Positions 24,269 to 37,472 are shown, counted from the first letter of the stretch. The stretch: DNA of 64,000 bases from Caprimulgus europaeus (GCA_907165065.1 OU015526.1:69649723-69713722); one strand, 5' to 3'. Notes: generated by a model from the sequence alone, not told the origin. Made by a program: numbers and translations.

Positions 24269-25674
24269 GAGTCTTAAAAATGGGAATTGCTGGAATATGG
24301 TGTTTTGCCTCACTTATTTATCATGGATACTAGATAAATTTAGCAGAATTTATACTGACCAAAATTAACACTTTGGGTCTGCCATGGTTTTTTATCAGGG
24401 CATACAAATCAGTACCTCTTTTGTTCAAATGAATGCAGTGGGTTATTAATTCTTTATGTGGAACAATTACTAAAGCAGAGAAAATGTGCATTTTGTGCCT
24501 GGCTCACTTGATTGCTAGTTAAATATAAATCAGATACTGAAGTTATTCCTATACTTTTTTTCTTTTTTTTTTTTTTTCTAGAAATATAAGCTAGAAATCA
24601 TACAGAAATAATATATAGTCAAGATAATATAATGCTAAAATATTGCTGTTGAAAGATGATGTAACAAAACCATTAAGGCTTGGTGACATCACTGGCTTGG
24701 GGCCAGTATTCACAGCTCTTATGATATATTCTTTTATAAACTGTGTTATGCATTACTTTAAACATAGAGGAATGCTGCTTGGATTACCTATAATCATATA
24801 ATGTGATTGCTCATAGCAGCCTGGAAAAGAGCTTGATTTTGAACCTCTGGTCTTTATTTTACTTTCAGACCAGCATTTCCTCTTGGAGTTGAAAAGGATG
24901 AAACCTGAGGTTCTGCCCTACATGGAGATCTAATTCCGTGTGGAGCCTCGAATAAGTTCAATAGAGGTACAAAATACAAACGTATTAAAACATAAAATCT
25001 AAGGTTTGTGACCATTATCCTTCTAATTATTTTGCTTAGAAAAGTAAAAGTAGTAAAATTTCAACAAACACCATTTACTATTAGAAAAATCATTTTCTTG
25101 CAAGTCAGTTAATTGTGACTGTAATAATTTTATTTTCTGTCTGAAGTGTTGGAATGTGATTTCCTAGTCTTTTTGTGGCTTCTCTTTAGGCTTTATTTTA
25201 AGAGAAAAATAATCATTAAAGCAGTTATGTCTAGAAAATGTCATCTTCACTGTTACTAAAAAGTCACATATGGGTGGCAGCTGGTTCTGTATAAGATTGT
25301 ATCTGTTTTACTGATACTAAAACTGTGATTTAATATCTAAGTCTATCTGACTTGATTGAATCTAGTTAAAGATGGGCAATAGTGTTTAGTCAAGTGCATA
25401 CACTTCTTACAAAGACTTTGTTGTGATAAATTCCTCTCTATGATTTTTTCTATAAACATATGGTTTCATCCTGCGACATATTTGTTGATTGTCACTTGGA
25501 ATCAACATCTTTATAAGTCGTGCCAGCCATATGATTTCTGAAAACTAGTGTTTCAGTTTTTATTAACATCACATAAAAGCATTGAAAAAGTGTTTAGGGA
25601 AAATTTATGACATAAAAAATGTTCACTTTCACAAGGAGCATTTGCCAAGAAAAGCTAATATGTATAGCAAATCT

Positions 25675-25682
<8 letters not shown>

Positions 25683-25710
<28 letters not shown>
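25683..25710. repeat. A28 homopolymer
   Basis: Uninterrupted A tract with no recognisable processed gene or LINE body next to it. Confidence 0.9.
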
Positions 25711-25713
<3 letters not shown>

Positions 25714-27052
25714 CTATGTCCTAAAGTGCTATTGACTTTGTATAAATTTAGCAATTTGTTCTTTTAAAGTAAGACTACACTTTTATATGCCAGACTAACA
25801 GAGCAAAGTGGCAACTACACATTCTACATATGCTTAAATTAATGAAATACTTCTACAAATGCAAACTTGGTGTTAAAAAACATTACTTTATCTATTATTT
25901 ACAGTGGAAATGGTGATATAGATCAGATTTGTCTCTATTTTCTTTACTCTGTCATAATACTATACCTTTTATTTTTATTTTCTAGTGAGGACAGAGAATG
26001 ATGCAAGTCTAATAGATGAATGAAGTCTACTGGAAATTTTGTCAGTTATGTTTCACTAGTAGAAAATAGAAAGAAATAATTTCAAGACTAAATCACAATT
26101 ATCATATTGTGATATTATCAAGTAAATCTTTTTAATAATAGTTTATGCTATATTATTGTAAGCATGATAGACTATCAGTTGAATTAAGTACCTGGTGGAG
26201 GAACTATATAGTTGTGATAAGATTTAGAGCCAATTGTACCTGTTTTTAAACCTGAAATCAGTTCTCACCCTTTTTTCTAATAGATACTACACGAGGTTTC
26301 CACAGTTGATACATTTATTCATATATCTGAAGAGGACTGGCTACAAAAATTAACAATAGATTATTACCTTTACAAGTACAAGTCTCTCAAATCTGAGACT
26401 GGTTTTAGTTTTTTAATAGGGTAGTTTCAAAAAAGCATTTATCAAGATATCACCATAAGCCCTAGTCAAAATCAGAAGTATTCAGCATACGGATAGAATT
26501 CAGTGCTCTACACCCTGTAATAGTGCCATAAACTCTAGCCTTTTTTATCTGCATCTGTCCTCTTCTTTCTCCTTTTAATACAGTTTTCCATCTAGCTCTG
26601 CAACTGAGAAGTGAAAGACCAGTCTGAACGAGCTTTGAAGTTGAAGTAACCTCCAATTCTCAAAGGCGATGTTTGGTCACTTCACCTCTGTCTACCTGTT
26701 TACCTTCTTTAGTTATTTCACTCTGAAATTCACTTAAGTTATTTTACAAGTGGTAGAACACTTAGAAAACAAATGAAAAGTTCATACTCAGACTGAAAGT
26801 AATACAAGACACCCAAAAGCTTTTTTAAAGGGCTGAAATTCTCTTATCATGCATCCTTAGAGTGTCTAACAGATCTGGATGTCCTTTAGTCCCTGAAGAA
26901 AAGGAACAAATTAATAGCATCTCCCTGAATGGGCACAGGCATTTTCTAACTACTTTTCAGTTATAAAGGAATACATAAAGTTATATTCAGTAATCTAAAA
27001 GTCAAGCAGGAATAATATTGGATCTGCTATTGGAAGGTGCTAAGCCCCCTTA

Positions 27053-27077
27053 GTTTCCTGTGGTGCAAACAGGAAAC
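27053..27077. repeat. Perfect 9-bp inverted repeat with ETS-like cores
   Basis: GTTTCCTGT and its exact complement ACAGGAAAC flank a 7-base spacer. Each arm carries a GGAA core of the ETS class in opposite orientation, and the overlap with the spacer reads TGTGGT, a RUNX core. Seen directly; a regulatory role is inferred only. Confidence 0.6.
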
Positions 27078-30000
27078 ACATTGTTTGCAACCCATTAGCC
27101 GCAACTAAGTTTGAAGGCACTGCTGTATAAGAAGCCATTTATACTATAATAGTGAAAGAGGCTTATTGAAAAGTATCAATTTATTGTCAAAAATGGATAA
27201 AAATTTAATAGAAGTTGTTTTACTGGTATCAAACTGGAAGTCCAGTTTGCCCTTTATCTGGACGGCATATCCTATAATCAAGCATATCCCGTTTGTAATC
27301 CTCTTTTACATCACAATTGCCTAGCATTTCATGGAATGTTTCATAGTCTCATTGCCTCTGGGAAAATACAAAATGCTTTTTCATCAATAGAAACTCTAGC
27401 AGTGATCAGTTCTGGTTTGGGGAAAAATATGTAGGAAACTATATCAAAATTCCCATTCAACATGAGTGGCCATCAGAGTTTTTACGCAGACTTAAGGTAC
27501 CTTGCCTTATCCTAAATAATGTGACCAGTTAATGACTGCCTTCCTAATAACTCCCATTCCAGTGCTTCTTGAACAGTTTTAAGAATTGCTTAATGCAACT
27601 CAAAGTATTTAATTAGATCATAAGCAAAAGGATTCTTGTGTCTCTCAAGGAATTTGTGTGATTATTTAGCTGTTAAACATTTTTATATACCAGAACATAT
27701 GGTAGATAGTTTTTGCCTTTATAAATTTATTGTCATCTATCAAGAAGTGATAGTACCTTATAATAACAAGGCGTTGTATGATGAGTCCTGCTTTTAGGCT
27801 GCAGTCTAAGAACACTTCAAACACAGATCTTACACAGTCTGTAAGACTTTTTGTTTGTATTTATTTTCTTTTTTCTTTTTTTTTTTTTGTAGCTAAGTCT
27901 TTAAGTAAACATTATTTATGCTTCATCTCGTGAGGAAAGCTTCTAAACAAGCAGTGTAGAAATAGTAGAGACTAGAAACTGTTCTTCATTAAAGAGAAAC
28001 AAGACACATTCCTCCTGTGATAGAAAACCATTGCTTTTGTAAAATTATTCCATGAAAGTCATATTCCCTTGTATTTAGAATATATTTTTTTGAAATATAT
28101 ACTGTTCTTTTAATTATTTGTATATTACATGAAATAAAGCAATGAAGTAAAGAATGAGGGAGAATGAGTCCAAGATCACTAAACAGTCTAAAAACATGTG
28201 AACTGCAATAAATACAAGCATATAAACATCATATTATACAAGCACAAGTCACACATTTTTATTATTTTAAATGATATAACTTACTGTGACAATAATATTC
28301 GAACATGAAACAGTGGAGAAAATATTCTAAAAAAAAAAGAAAGTAGCATGTTACTTGAAAAAGGAAAATTAAGAGCTAGGAACTAGAAATCAATGCCCTC
28401 GTTATCACTGTGTACATAAGTGGTAAAGTTAATTAATTATAATTAATTTAACTTTTATTTATATTTAATTGTTATTATTAATAATAGCAATTAACATAAT
28501 GCTCATATGTCAATAAAATCAAGAAGGCAAGAAAGAAAATACCAAGGGAACTGTAAAGTTTCATTATTTTCTTTCCAAAGCTAGGCAATAAATTTCAAGA
28601 TACTTTGAAAAATTCTAGCTGTGTTTGTTTGTTTTGCACTATTTTTGACATGTAAATTTTTGATAGTAAATGTCAATCCCATCCTTGCTGGCTTTCTGTA
28701 TGCAAAATATTACTTTATAATTTCTGTTGTCAGGTCTCTTCTAGCTGAAATAATAAACACTTATGTGTAGATGTTCTTTTAATACATAGAGTACACGGCT
28801 TGCTTGCTTTCAGATGATCTCTGCAACACACAACGGGACACAGCTGAGCAGCGTTGGCTCCAGAGAGCTTCTCCTTTCCTGCTGTAACTGAGACATGTCA
28901 GAAGCAACAAAGTTTCTGTCATCATCTGTATCTTTTAAATGCTATTGAAGCCATTTTAGTCTAAACCTGGTTTAGGAATAGCCTTAATGTAAGGATATTA
29001 GAGAAGTCAGCTATAAGGTAAGTGAAAGTGCTATCACAGAGGAGCTCTGCGGTTCAGAAAAGAATTCACTAATCCAGTTGTTGATAAAATCAGAAGTGTT
29101 CCTTCATCTTGCCTTGTCCTATTTTTCAGTCTTGGCTTAATGTGCAATTTTTGTTAGCGTGTGAAATGCTAGCTAGCATGGTGTGAAAAGAGAGTAACAC
29201 TAGAAACATTTTCCCAAAGTATATTTTTTTGTGGTCAGCAAATAAATGTTCAAGGCACTTCTTGCTGTAAGCTTTCTGCCCATTCTTGGAGTGGTTGCTG
29301 TTACTTTGTCACTTGGAATTCAATTCATTGTGCTGACATGTATACAAGAGTAGCAGCAATGAAAAGAAAAATTGGTTGTGGATAAGACCATCTAATATAT
29401 TAGAGTTTCTTCAAACCTTTTCAAGATTATAAGTTACTTATGCTACTTGAATGTTGCATAGTTCTTTCTGGAATCATTGAATTGGGATAAATGTTATTAG
29501 TTGTATAATAGATAGGGTACAGTAAATAACGTGTATGTAATTTGAATGGAAATGCTTGGAGGAGAAAGCCTTGAGTTACTTTAGGACAGTTGTCATTACA
29601 TTACACTGTGAGAAAATAAGAAATGTCATTTCTCTGTGAGCCATTGAAGGACCCTTAGCCTTCATCATAGGTAGGAGGTGCGAAAGAAGTTAAGAGCTAT
29701 ATTTAATAAGACAAGGATTTGAAACAATTAGTTTAATAAAAAATATTGTAGAGCATATTTCAGTAAAATTCAAGATAGACAATTACTGTGAGAGAGTCTG
29801 CAAAGTAGTCTTTACACAACAGCTATTAGATTAACCCATGAAAAACATGATATTTCACTCTTTCAGGTTCCACTGAACCAGAGCAAAGCCTAGGGTCTGT
29901 GTTAGAATTATGTTTTGGGGTATGTAGACTAGAGATTATGGAATCATGCTGGGTCTGATATCAGAAAGTGTACTCTGACTTGATTTTAAGATAGTATTCA

Positions 30001-30747
30001 TGGAGAAAATAATTATGGCTCGTTAGCATGCCAGCCTGCCTAAGATTGCCTTCAGATCTGTGCTATAAAAGATAAGGATTTTTAAAGGAATGTATGTGAA
30101 ATATAAGTGAGTGCCATTTTGGATAGGACCAACAACCCTTTTTAGGCCAACTCTCACTAGGTTGCTTTGTGAGAAAATAAGCAAAAGATTTTCAGATAGG
30201 TAAGATGTCTTACATGGACTTCTTACTGAAGTGCCAGTGGGAGGAAAATCACTAAATAATCATTAGGTTGTGTTCTATGAAAACCTGATGAATGACACTA
30301 TGGTGCCTTCAAACATCATCTGAGTCTAAATACACAGTTTGGGCTTCCAAACAAGATACAATGGAGTAAAGAACAGTCACTAATTTTCTAAAAATGGAGA
30401 GAAATTTGAGGCTTCTTAAATGTCCTTGAACCTGCAAATCTCACCCTGTAGACCTTAGGCTCAGGAGGTCTTACAGAGTTTTAGCAAGAAGGAAAAGCAC
30501 AATGCAGGTTGAAGAGAGCCATTAGCATGTTCTGCAAAAAAGGCAAGCACTTTTTTGTGTGTTTAAGTTGCAGGGAGTTTATCCTGTAGCACAGTGAATA
30601 TGTCTAACAGGAAATCCTGTTTAATAAATACACTCAGTTTTTGTCTTTTGCATGCAACAATTTGCTATCATTCAGGAGTCTTCCTCATCACAGAGTACTT
30701 TGAACTTCAAGATAGACAAAAGGCTCCATCTCCATAAAAGGGACTTG

Positions 30748-30801
30748 ACTTATTTTATTTTATTTTATTTTATTTTATTTTATTTTATTTTATTTTATTT
30801 T
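30748..30801. repeat. (TTTTA)n pentanucleotide repeat
   Basis: About ten perfect TTTTA units. The repeated YFILF peptide in the frame that crosses it is purely a product of the repeat. Confidence 0.95.
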
Positions 30802-33800
30802 TGGCATGTGTGTAGTAGAAACACCACACTGTTTTACTTTGCAAATGTGGACGGGACAGTGTTTGGCAAACTTTATGCCAGAACATCTCTACTTCCTTTA
30901 CTGAATGAGCACAGTGCTGAGAATGATTTCTTCTGCATTCTACAGTAGCAGGTGCAGCACTAGACTGAGCTTGGCAGTCTTTGTCCTCATCAGAGTAGGA
31001 CACAGAAAACAGTAGACAAAAGCTAAAGTATCACAAAATAGCAGTGACTAAGAGAGGTTGCTGGAGGGGAGAGACCCAGTGATGTCCAGGCTTCGGGTAT
31101 CTCCCATTGGGTTATTCCCAGAGAGAATAAAAATGCTGTTCCTCTCTCTGCTACTCCACCTCAGCCTAGAGAAGTGGGAAGGCTTTTGGGGGAAGAACAT
31201 GCTAATCAGTTTGGGACCCATCCCATTAGATTGCTGTGAGAGAAGTACAGGAACACTATTTATTCAGGCAGGATTTAATCTTGACTCAGACTTCGTGTAG
31301 GGATAGCAATAAGGTGTCTAAACCAGACACCATGGCATGACATTGAGACTGATGCAAGGAAATCTACTCTCAAATAAATTTAGTATAGTATTATTTAAAT
31401 TGCTCAGGGAGAGAAGGAATTTTTGTGCTTTTCGGTGTGCTCAGTTTCAGTTTGAAGTTAGAGTGTCCAAGTTCATTAGAATATATGGAGTGTGAGTAAG
31501 TATAACACGGCTTGGGAGCCATCGGGAGACATCCGGAGCCATCAATGTGTGAACTGCAAATGCTATTTGAGGGATTATCCTTGAACTTTTGCTCTGTTGT
31601 GGATTAGGATTTAATAAAATGGCAACAATCAGTTGAAAGTATGTACCCAATTACTGTAGGACAGTAGTCCATAGTTTTCTTGAGGAGAAACTAGGTGTGT
31701 AGCTTCTCAGTCTAAGGTAGGGGTTTTTTAATTATTTTTTTTTATTTTTTTTGTCTATTAATTGAAGTATCTGTCTTTTTGGAGGGTTGCCCACCACATC
31801 TGTACTGCTGGGAGTACTCAGAACTGATGGAGGATGTATTATGCAGATTGTCCTCTCTGAATGGGACAGATTGCCTGTGCACCAGGTCCAGTCTTGCCCT
31901 ATTATTTGAAAAATAAAACAACAGAGCACATACCTATGAGTCCTAGTCCTACTTTGACTGCAGAAAATCTTAATCACAGGGTCTCTATGCTTCTGTCTTT
32001 CCATGTTCTGTGGCAAGTAAAGTCCCAGGCACCATCTGCCAAATGAAATGCATCCTGTCTGTCAAATGGTTTCAGCTCTTCCCCCCATTGCACTTATCAT
32101 TCACTATGAGAAAGGGCCCAGAACAATGGCATATGACTTAAGAGGATTTCTCTGAGCTTCAAACTGGAATGAAGGGTTCTGCTCCTTTGATGAGTCTTTG
32201 AACCTGCAACTTTATGCTTGCAAAGCCTGTGCTAGCACTACCACCTCCTCCCCATGCTTCAGGGAGAGTTAATCCACATTCTCATTCCATGAATGTAAAA
32301 CTAAGAGGGGCTTGCAGCAAGCATTAAACTTTACCTTAGTTATTCAATAGTAAAAGACTATCCATATGTCACTCTGGTTCCAAAAGTAGATAAGGCACTC
32401 AGCTGCATTCTTTAATGCAAATCCTTCTAAAACCTTATATGCTATTAGTAGTCTGCTAGTTATTTGATGAAAGAGAAAATTAACTTTTCAAAGAGCAAGG
32501 GAAAAAATAGAACTGACTCTATTACACCAACCAATCCAATATTCTGCACAATGAGATAGTGTTTCTTTCTACTCATTATGCCTAGCAAAAGCAATCAACA
32601 GAAGACTGAAATGATAATTGTACAGAAATGAGATCTGATTAAAAGTAGAGATCAGCAGGTATTGGAAATAACCCACCTATCTCTGAAAGAAAGTGCAAAG
32701 TCTATACAGTACAAGGGTTGGATTGTTTAACTCGACATTGCAGGCCTGATTTTCTTTCTAGATAAATTTGCTGTGGATTAAGACAACTGTGGTCATAATG
32801 GGCATGTGTCAGTTTAAAAATGAAGTAAATAACATGAGAATTAAAGCCATACTGTTCAGCCAACTCAAAGACTAAAATGTACCTTAATGTTGTGATCTCT
32901 GTCACTTATTCTACCCCAAAGCACTCAGGAAGCTACAGTAAATCAGAAGCTAATTCTGGGTTATGGCAAGGTTAATTAGAGAAGATTAAAATGGTATTGG
33001 ATTTGCTCATAAATTCTGTAGCAAGAGTTATTAACCATTTGGCATTTATTTAAAATTACTGGCTAACACAAAACTGTGCCATTCAGGTTCCTAGATTATA
33101 TCTGTAATAAATGGAGGCAAAAATATATATTTCAGATACTCTTATTTGGGAATTGCTGGTGAATGGCAAACTGCCAGGGAAATTGCTCCTTTAAGAATAA
33201 GTTGGAATAAATGGGAAAAGATAAGTGTGAAACACTTGTGTGTACTTTTTCACATACCCACAAGCAGGCTGGAGACTCAAGGTGTTAAAGATGAATTTGA
33301 TAAATGACAGCTCCTTTTCCATCACATGTGGCACCAAATCTCCTGAATATAGGGAGGGATGGAGGGAAAATTCATCAAAGGGAAAAGGCAAGAGGGTAGA
33401 TCTAAATTGTACCTAACTCCTATCTTTCATGATGCAAGATGATTTATGTATACCCTGTCTAAACTGTATGCAATACCTCCTCTCTCTTCCAGCACAGTAA
33501 CTGCATTTCAAATGTTTTTTTTTTTTGTGCTTGTACCCTTTTTTATTCCTCCTTTGCTCTGCCTCTCCTTCTTCCTTTCTGCTTCATACAAAGCACACCG
33601 TTTCCTTCTCATATTCCTACTGCCTTTCTCTCACATTGCACAGGGAGTAAATTCCAGTTGCTTCCAAGGGACAGAGAAAGACCTGAGCTGAGGATCTTCA
33701 TCAAGAAATCATGAGGGATATGGGAAAAATCTTAGACAACAGGTTTTTCAGTTGCTGCAGAAGCTGAGGGTGGAAGAAATGTAGGAGCATTAAGGCTGAG

Positions 33801-34587
33801 AGTCTCCATAAAACTGCAGCCTGTGTAGCCATGCTGTTTTTCAGCAGCAACAGCAGGAGGGTTGTGCAAGATGGGAGAAAGGCTTTTCAAGGCTGAAATG
33901 GTCAATCCTCTGTCCTTAGGCACAGGCAAATCAGGTGCCCTATGGGCCCCTACAAGTTGCTGCCAAAGGCTGCTGAGCACTGCATCTATTCTTAGTGCCC
34001 ATTCTGGGACTGACCCACCGCCTAGGTGGTTCCAAGAGAAAACTGGTATTGCTGGTGTGCAGGAAGGATCTAATCCAGTCAACCTCTTTGCTGTGTCAGC
34101 AGCTACAGTGGAAACATAATTTAATACTGCCAGTAGAGAACAGATTTTGTTTATCTGAGAGAGGAGATAGCATTAGCTGTACTGTAAAGTATACCTGAGC
34201 TGTAATATAGCCGAGGCAATTGTGGCCACAAGTGTATGATTGCTTTTTTGTATAGAACCAGTGTGTAATGGAAAGCATTCAGCTGAATCTTAACTTTAAG
34301 AAAACAAAAGCTCAAAGTTAAGATGTTTCTGTTAAAGAGGAGAATAAAAATAGGAAAATACTACTTACAGAGGTAAAAAGACTCAGCTGCTGAAAGAGTA
34401 TTATTTACACTGTATGGGACAAGATATGTAAATAATTACTGAGATACAGTAAGGCTTCCACTATCTGTAAGTAGCTAATCACTTACTTGAAGCCATAGCC
34501 CTTAACAATATTCAAGTAAAGAGACTAGCCAGGGGAAGCTTTGAATGTAACTACAGTAGAAATATTCTATAGCCAACAACCATATCA

Positions 34588-35064
34588 ATGACCTTTCTCC
34601 TCCCCCTCTACTCTGCCCTGGTGAGGCCACATCTGGAATATTGTGTCCAGTTCTGGGCCCCACAGTTCAAGAAGGACAGGGAACTGCTTGAGAGAGTCCA
34701 GCACAGAGCCACCAAGATGATTAAGGGAGTGGAGCATCTCCCTGATGAGGAAAGGCTGAGGGAGCTGGGTCTCTTGAGCTTGGAGAAGAGGAGACTGAGG
34801 GGTGACCTCATTAATGCTTATAAATATGTAAAGGGTGAATGTCAGGAGGATGGAGCCAGGCTCTTCTCAGTGACACCCAATGATTGGATAGGAGGTAATG
34901 GATGCAAGCTGGAACACAGGAGGTTCTGCTTAAACTTGAGAAGAAACTTCTTTATAGTGACGGTGCCAGAGCCCTGGGACAGGCTGCCCTGGGAGGTTGT
35001 GGAGTCTCCTTCTCTGGAGACATTCAAGACCCACCTGGATGCCTTCCTGTGTGATTTCATCTAG
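34588..35064 (+). pseudogene. CR1 ORF2 C-terminal remnant, open frame
   Basis: 158 codons open to a stop. Only the first few come from flanking DNA, including the ATG, so this is not a native start. Residues ~8-30 carry [20 protein letters not shown], the conserved segment after the reverse transcriptase core. [20 protein letters not shown] follows at ~73-92, and the [15 protein letters not shown] and [14 protein letters not shown] blocks close the protein. Full CR1 ORF2 is roughly 900 to 1000 residues and includes endonuclease and reverse transcriptase domains; all catalytic parts are missing. The frame is open because the copy is fairly young, not because it is selected. Confidence 0.9.
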
Positions 35065-35150
35065 GTGTTCCTGCTCCGGCAGGGTGGTTGGACTAGATGA
35101 TCTTTTGAGGTCCCTTGAGGTTCCAATCCCTGACATTCTGTGATTCTGTG
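34588..35150 (+). mobile_element. CR1 LINE fragment, subfamily A (sister of 37.5 kb)
   Basis: 5'-truncated CR1 with an intact ORF2 C-terminal frame followed by the 3' UTR and two ATTCTGTG units. It shares marker bases with the copy at 37.5-38.2 kb (GTGACGGTGCC, GCTGCCCTGGGAGG, CCGGCAG) that other A copies lack, and the two look about 93% identical by eye over ~480 bases. A small duplication of a GAGGTCCCTT-like word lies near 35108-35122. The truncation point is within a few bases of that of the 15.6 kb copy. Confidence 0.96.
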
Positions 35151-37472
35151 AACTAACTGGAAGAGCAGGCATAAAATCTAGATAAAGAAGACGAGATGGC
35201 TCACTGCGCTAAAGATGACAGATAAAACCCCCCTAATTTTCAGAAAGCCTTGGGCCAAGCAGGGATTTGCCTGGGTAGACACTTGTATGTAGTGTACATA
35301 CCTTAAGGGTCCCAATTTATTGGAATTGCCATTTTGATGTGTAGCTTTCTACCATTCCAAATCAACTGCTCCCCACCACAAAGTCAGCTAAAACAGCAAA
35401 TAGAGGTTGTAATCACGAGAGGTGTTCTACAGAGTCAGACCAATGATCTGCCGGTGGTTTAACCTGATTTTCTGTCCTTGACAGTGACAGTAATGCCAGT
35501 GATGCTATCTGGGGAGGATATATGTTAGAACACTACCTATTCTGTAAAGAAGCACTTGGTTTGGTCTGTCTTGAACTGATCTCCTACATGTTTCATTGAC
35601 TGTAATTAGTTGTGGGGTTTTTTTTATTTCAGCATTTGAGAAGCAGCAGTTCTGTCTTCACCTCATAAAGCCATTTGGAAGGAGCGGCCGCCGTGCATAT
35701 GGAAAGGCAATCAAATGGTGAGAAACAGCCCAAGTGGCAATACCAGGCTTGCTCTACATACACAGTATATCTGCTTTGCCATGTGCAGGAAGTGGTATAG
35801 TCTCAGAAATTTCAGGTAAACTCAGTTTCTTTGGACTCTGACTCATCTTTATTGCCACAGTGGTACCCATCTCAACATTTTCTCACACAGTCGCTGTTAC
35901 TCTTCCTTCAGCTTTTATCCCAAGTAGGTTATGATAAACATGATTATTAATAAAAATAATTTATTAATGTTTCCATGCATTTACAGTTTTTAATGGACAC
36001 ATGAGGAGAATTACTTTGTAACTTTTGTATTTACTGCTGCCCATTGAAATTTGATGCTTTAATTTGGTCTTTAGAGCAGCTGCTTGAAGCTGATCATCCA
36101 TATAAAATACTGGAATTAAGCCTGAGAGGCATAACAGAGTGCAAAAGGGATGTCAGGGGTACAAAATAAATGCTATTCCTTACAAAACAGCAGGAACTAA
36201 GGAATGCTTCCCATAAATATTTATTGAGGAGAAAAATCATGCAGTAGTTCTGCCACAAGGGACCTGTATTCTAAAAGCAGTGTAGGAGAAAGCTTCTATG
36301 CGTTTTTCTGTCTTTCGCTTTCAGACTGTACATTTTCACAATGATATCCATTTGCTACATTGCATTTCATTTATATATTTGATTGCTTCATCAGCACGAA
36401 TCTCAATTATCCATCTTTGTGATGACTTGTCTCATTCCAATTCTTCTGAAGGAACTATGATTTTAAGAAGGAAAGAAAGGGAGCGAGGGGGAAATGTAAA
36501 TTAAGGTTCTAGGATCCCAAATGGCAGAGTAATCCTGATTTGACATTGAGGATTGACAATAATCTTCCACAGGCTGTAATTTTAAGGTCACACAGTTTGT
36601 GTCCTTTTGGCCCTTAGAGGTGACGAGTTAATATCGCTGTAAATAAGACAGAGTCCTACACAAGCTGTAATTCGTATCTATGTTTGGTACTGGGATATAG
36701 TCTATTCTACTCTCATTACCATTTTATGCCTACCATCTAAATTTTACTTCAAACATTTTTACAAACAGACATTCAAGGAAGTAGACAAAAGTAATTTTAA
36801 ACTGATTTTGATGTTTCTAAGAAAGATAAGAACTTCATTGACTGAACAATTCGAAGTATTTTTGTGACTTTTCCTCCAAACATGCTTTTTAATGAAAGAA
36901 AGTCAGATCTAATGTCTGTGTTCTATTCTGTATTAATTTTATTTGAGTAATAACTCTCATCCCATTTAAGGTCTGTAAAAATAAGCCAACAGTAGTTATT
37001 CTACCCAGGTTTTTTTAGAGGCAAAAATAATCATAATTTATATTTTCCTCTGTGTGGAGCCTCTAGAATATTTAAAACAAACAAAAAACCAAAAACTCCT
37101 CACATATCCCACCCCAAAGAAAACCCCACAGAAAATGTTCTGAAAGACTTTAGATTCCAGAATTGTTAACCCTCTTTAACAAAGAGAAGGTACAATACAT
37201 ATTACTGTATCCTAACATCTGTTATCTTTTTTTCTGTTATATTAGGGTCATGAAAAAGCATGGGAATGAAAAAAAAAGTAATCTATTTATTTTGTATCTT
37301 GGTGAATACTAATTATTTTTTACTAATAATATTCGCTATTCTGTTTCATTCACTATTTGAGTATTACATAGGGCTTCATTATTATTATCTGTAAGAAAGA
37401 ATGACTTGTCAAAGTTAAATACTTATGTAAAAAGTTGGCAATCACACCTATAGCTTCTATTTCTTTTTCTCC
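35151..37472. other. Spacer between CR1 copies, contains candidate exon
   Basis: AT-rich unique DNA between two sister CR1 copies. The only striking item is the exon-like island at 35633-35717 (listed separately). The rest shows no repeat family, RNA gene or convincing frame. Confidence 0.65.
35633..35717 (+). other. Candidate unannotated exon with CpG cluster
   Basis: A T-rich tract ending TTTATTTCAG meets an 85-base segment followed directly by GTGAGA, a good acceptor and donor pair on the + strand. One of three frames is open throughout and reads FEKQQFCLHLIKPFG then RSGRRAYGKAIK. The other two have early stops. The frame runs into a stop just past the donor. The segment contains GCGGCCGC (35684-35691) and three CpGs within ten bases, unusual in this CpG-poor, AT-rich setting. 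I do not recognise the peptide. It could be a coding exon of a gene extending outside the window, an untranslated or lncRNA exon, or a chance arrangement. Confidence 0.35.

Larger units (their letters stand above)
23761..34587. other. Longest repeat-free stretch, no gene recognised
   Basis: Nearly 11 kb without an identifiable transposon. It holds long A tracts (24244-24268, 25683-25710), a 9-bp-arm inverted repeat at 27053-27077, a pentanucleotide repeat at 30748-30801 and a GC-richer block at 33734-34130. Open frames crossing the A tract and the pentanucleotide repeat are artefacts of composition. The absence of CR1 and LTR insertions over this length could mean constraint or chance. Confidence 0.65.

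Noticed and set aside
24244-25710. A25 and A28 tracts as poly(A) tails of retrocopied mRNAs
   Set aside because: No gene-like body, target repeats or polyadenylation signal can be matched upstream of either tract. CR1 does not normally mobilise poly(A) RNA.
25582-25767. 61-codon frame with a poly-lysine block
   Set aside because: The lysines are the A28 tract; there is no other protein-like feature.
30652-30948. 98-codon frame with repeated YFILF
   Set aside because: Product of the TTTTA repeat.
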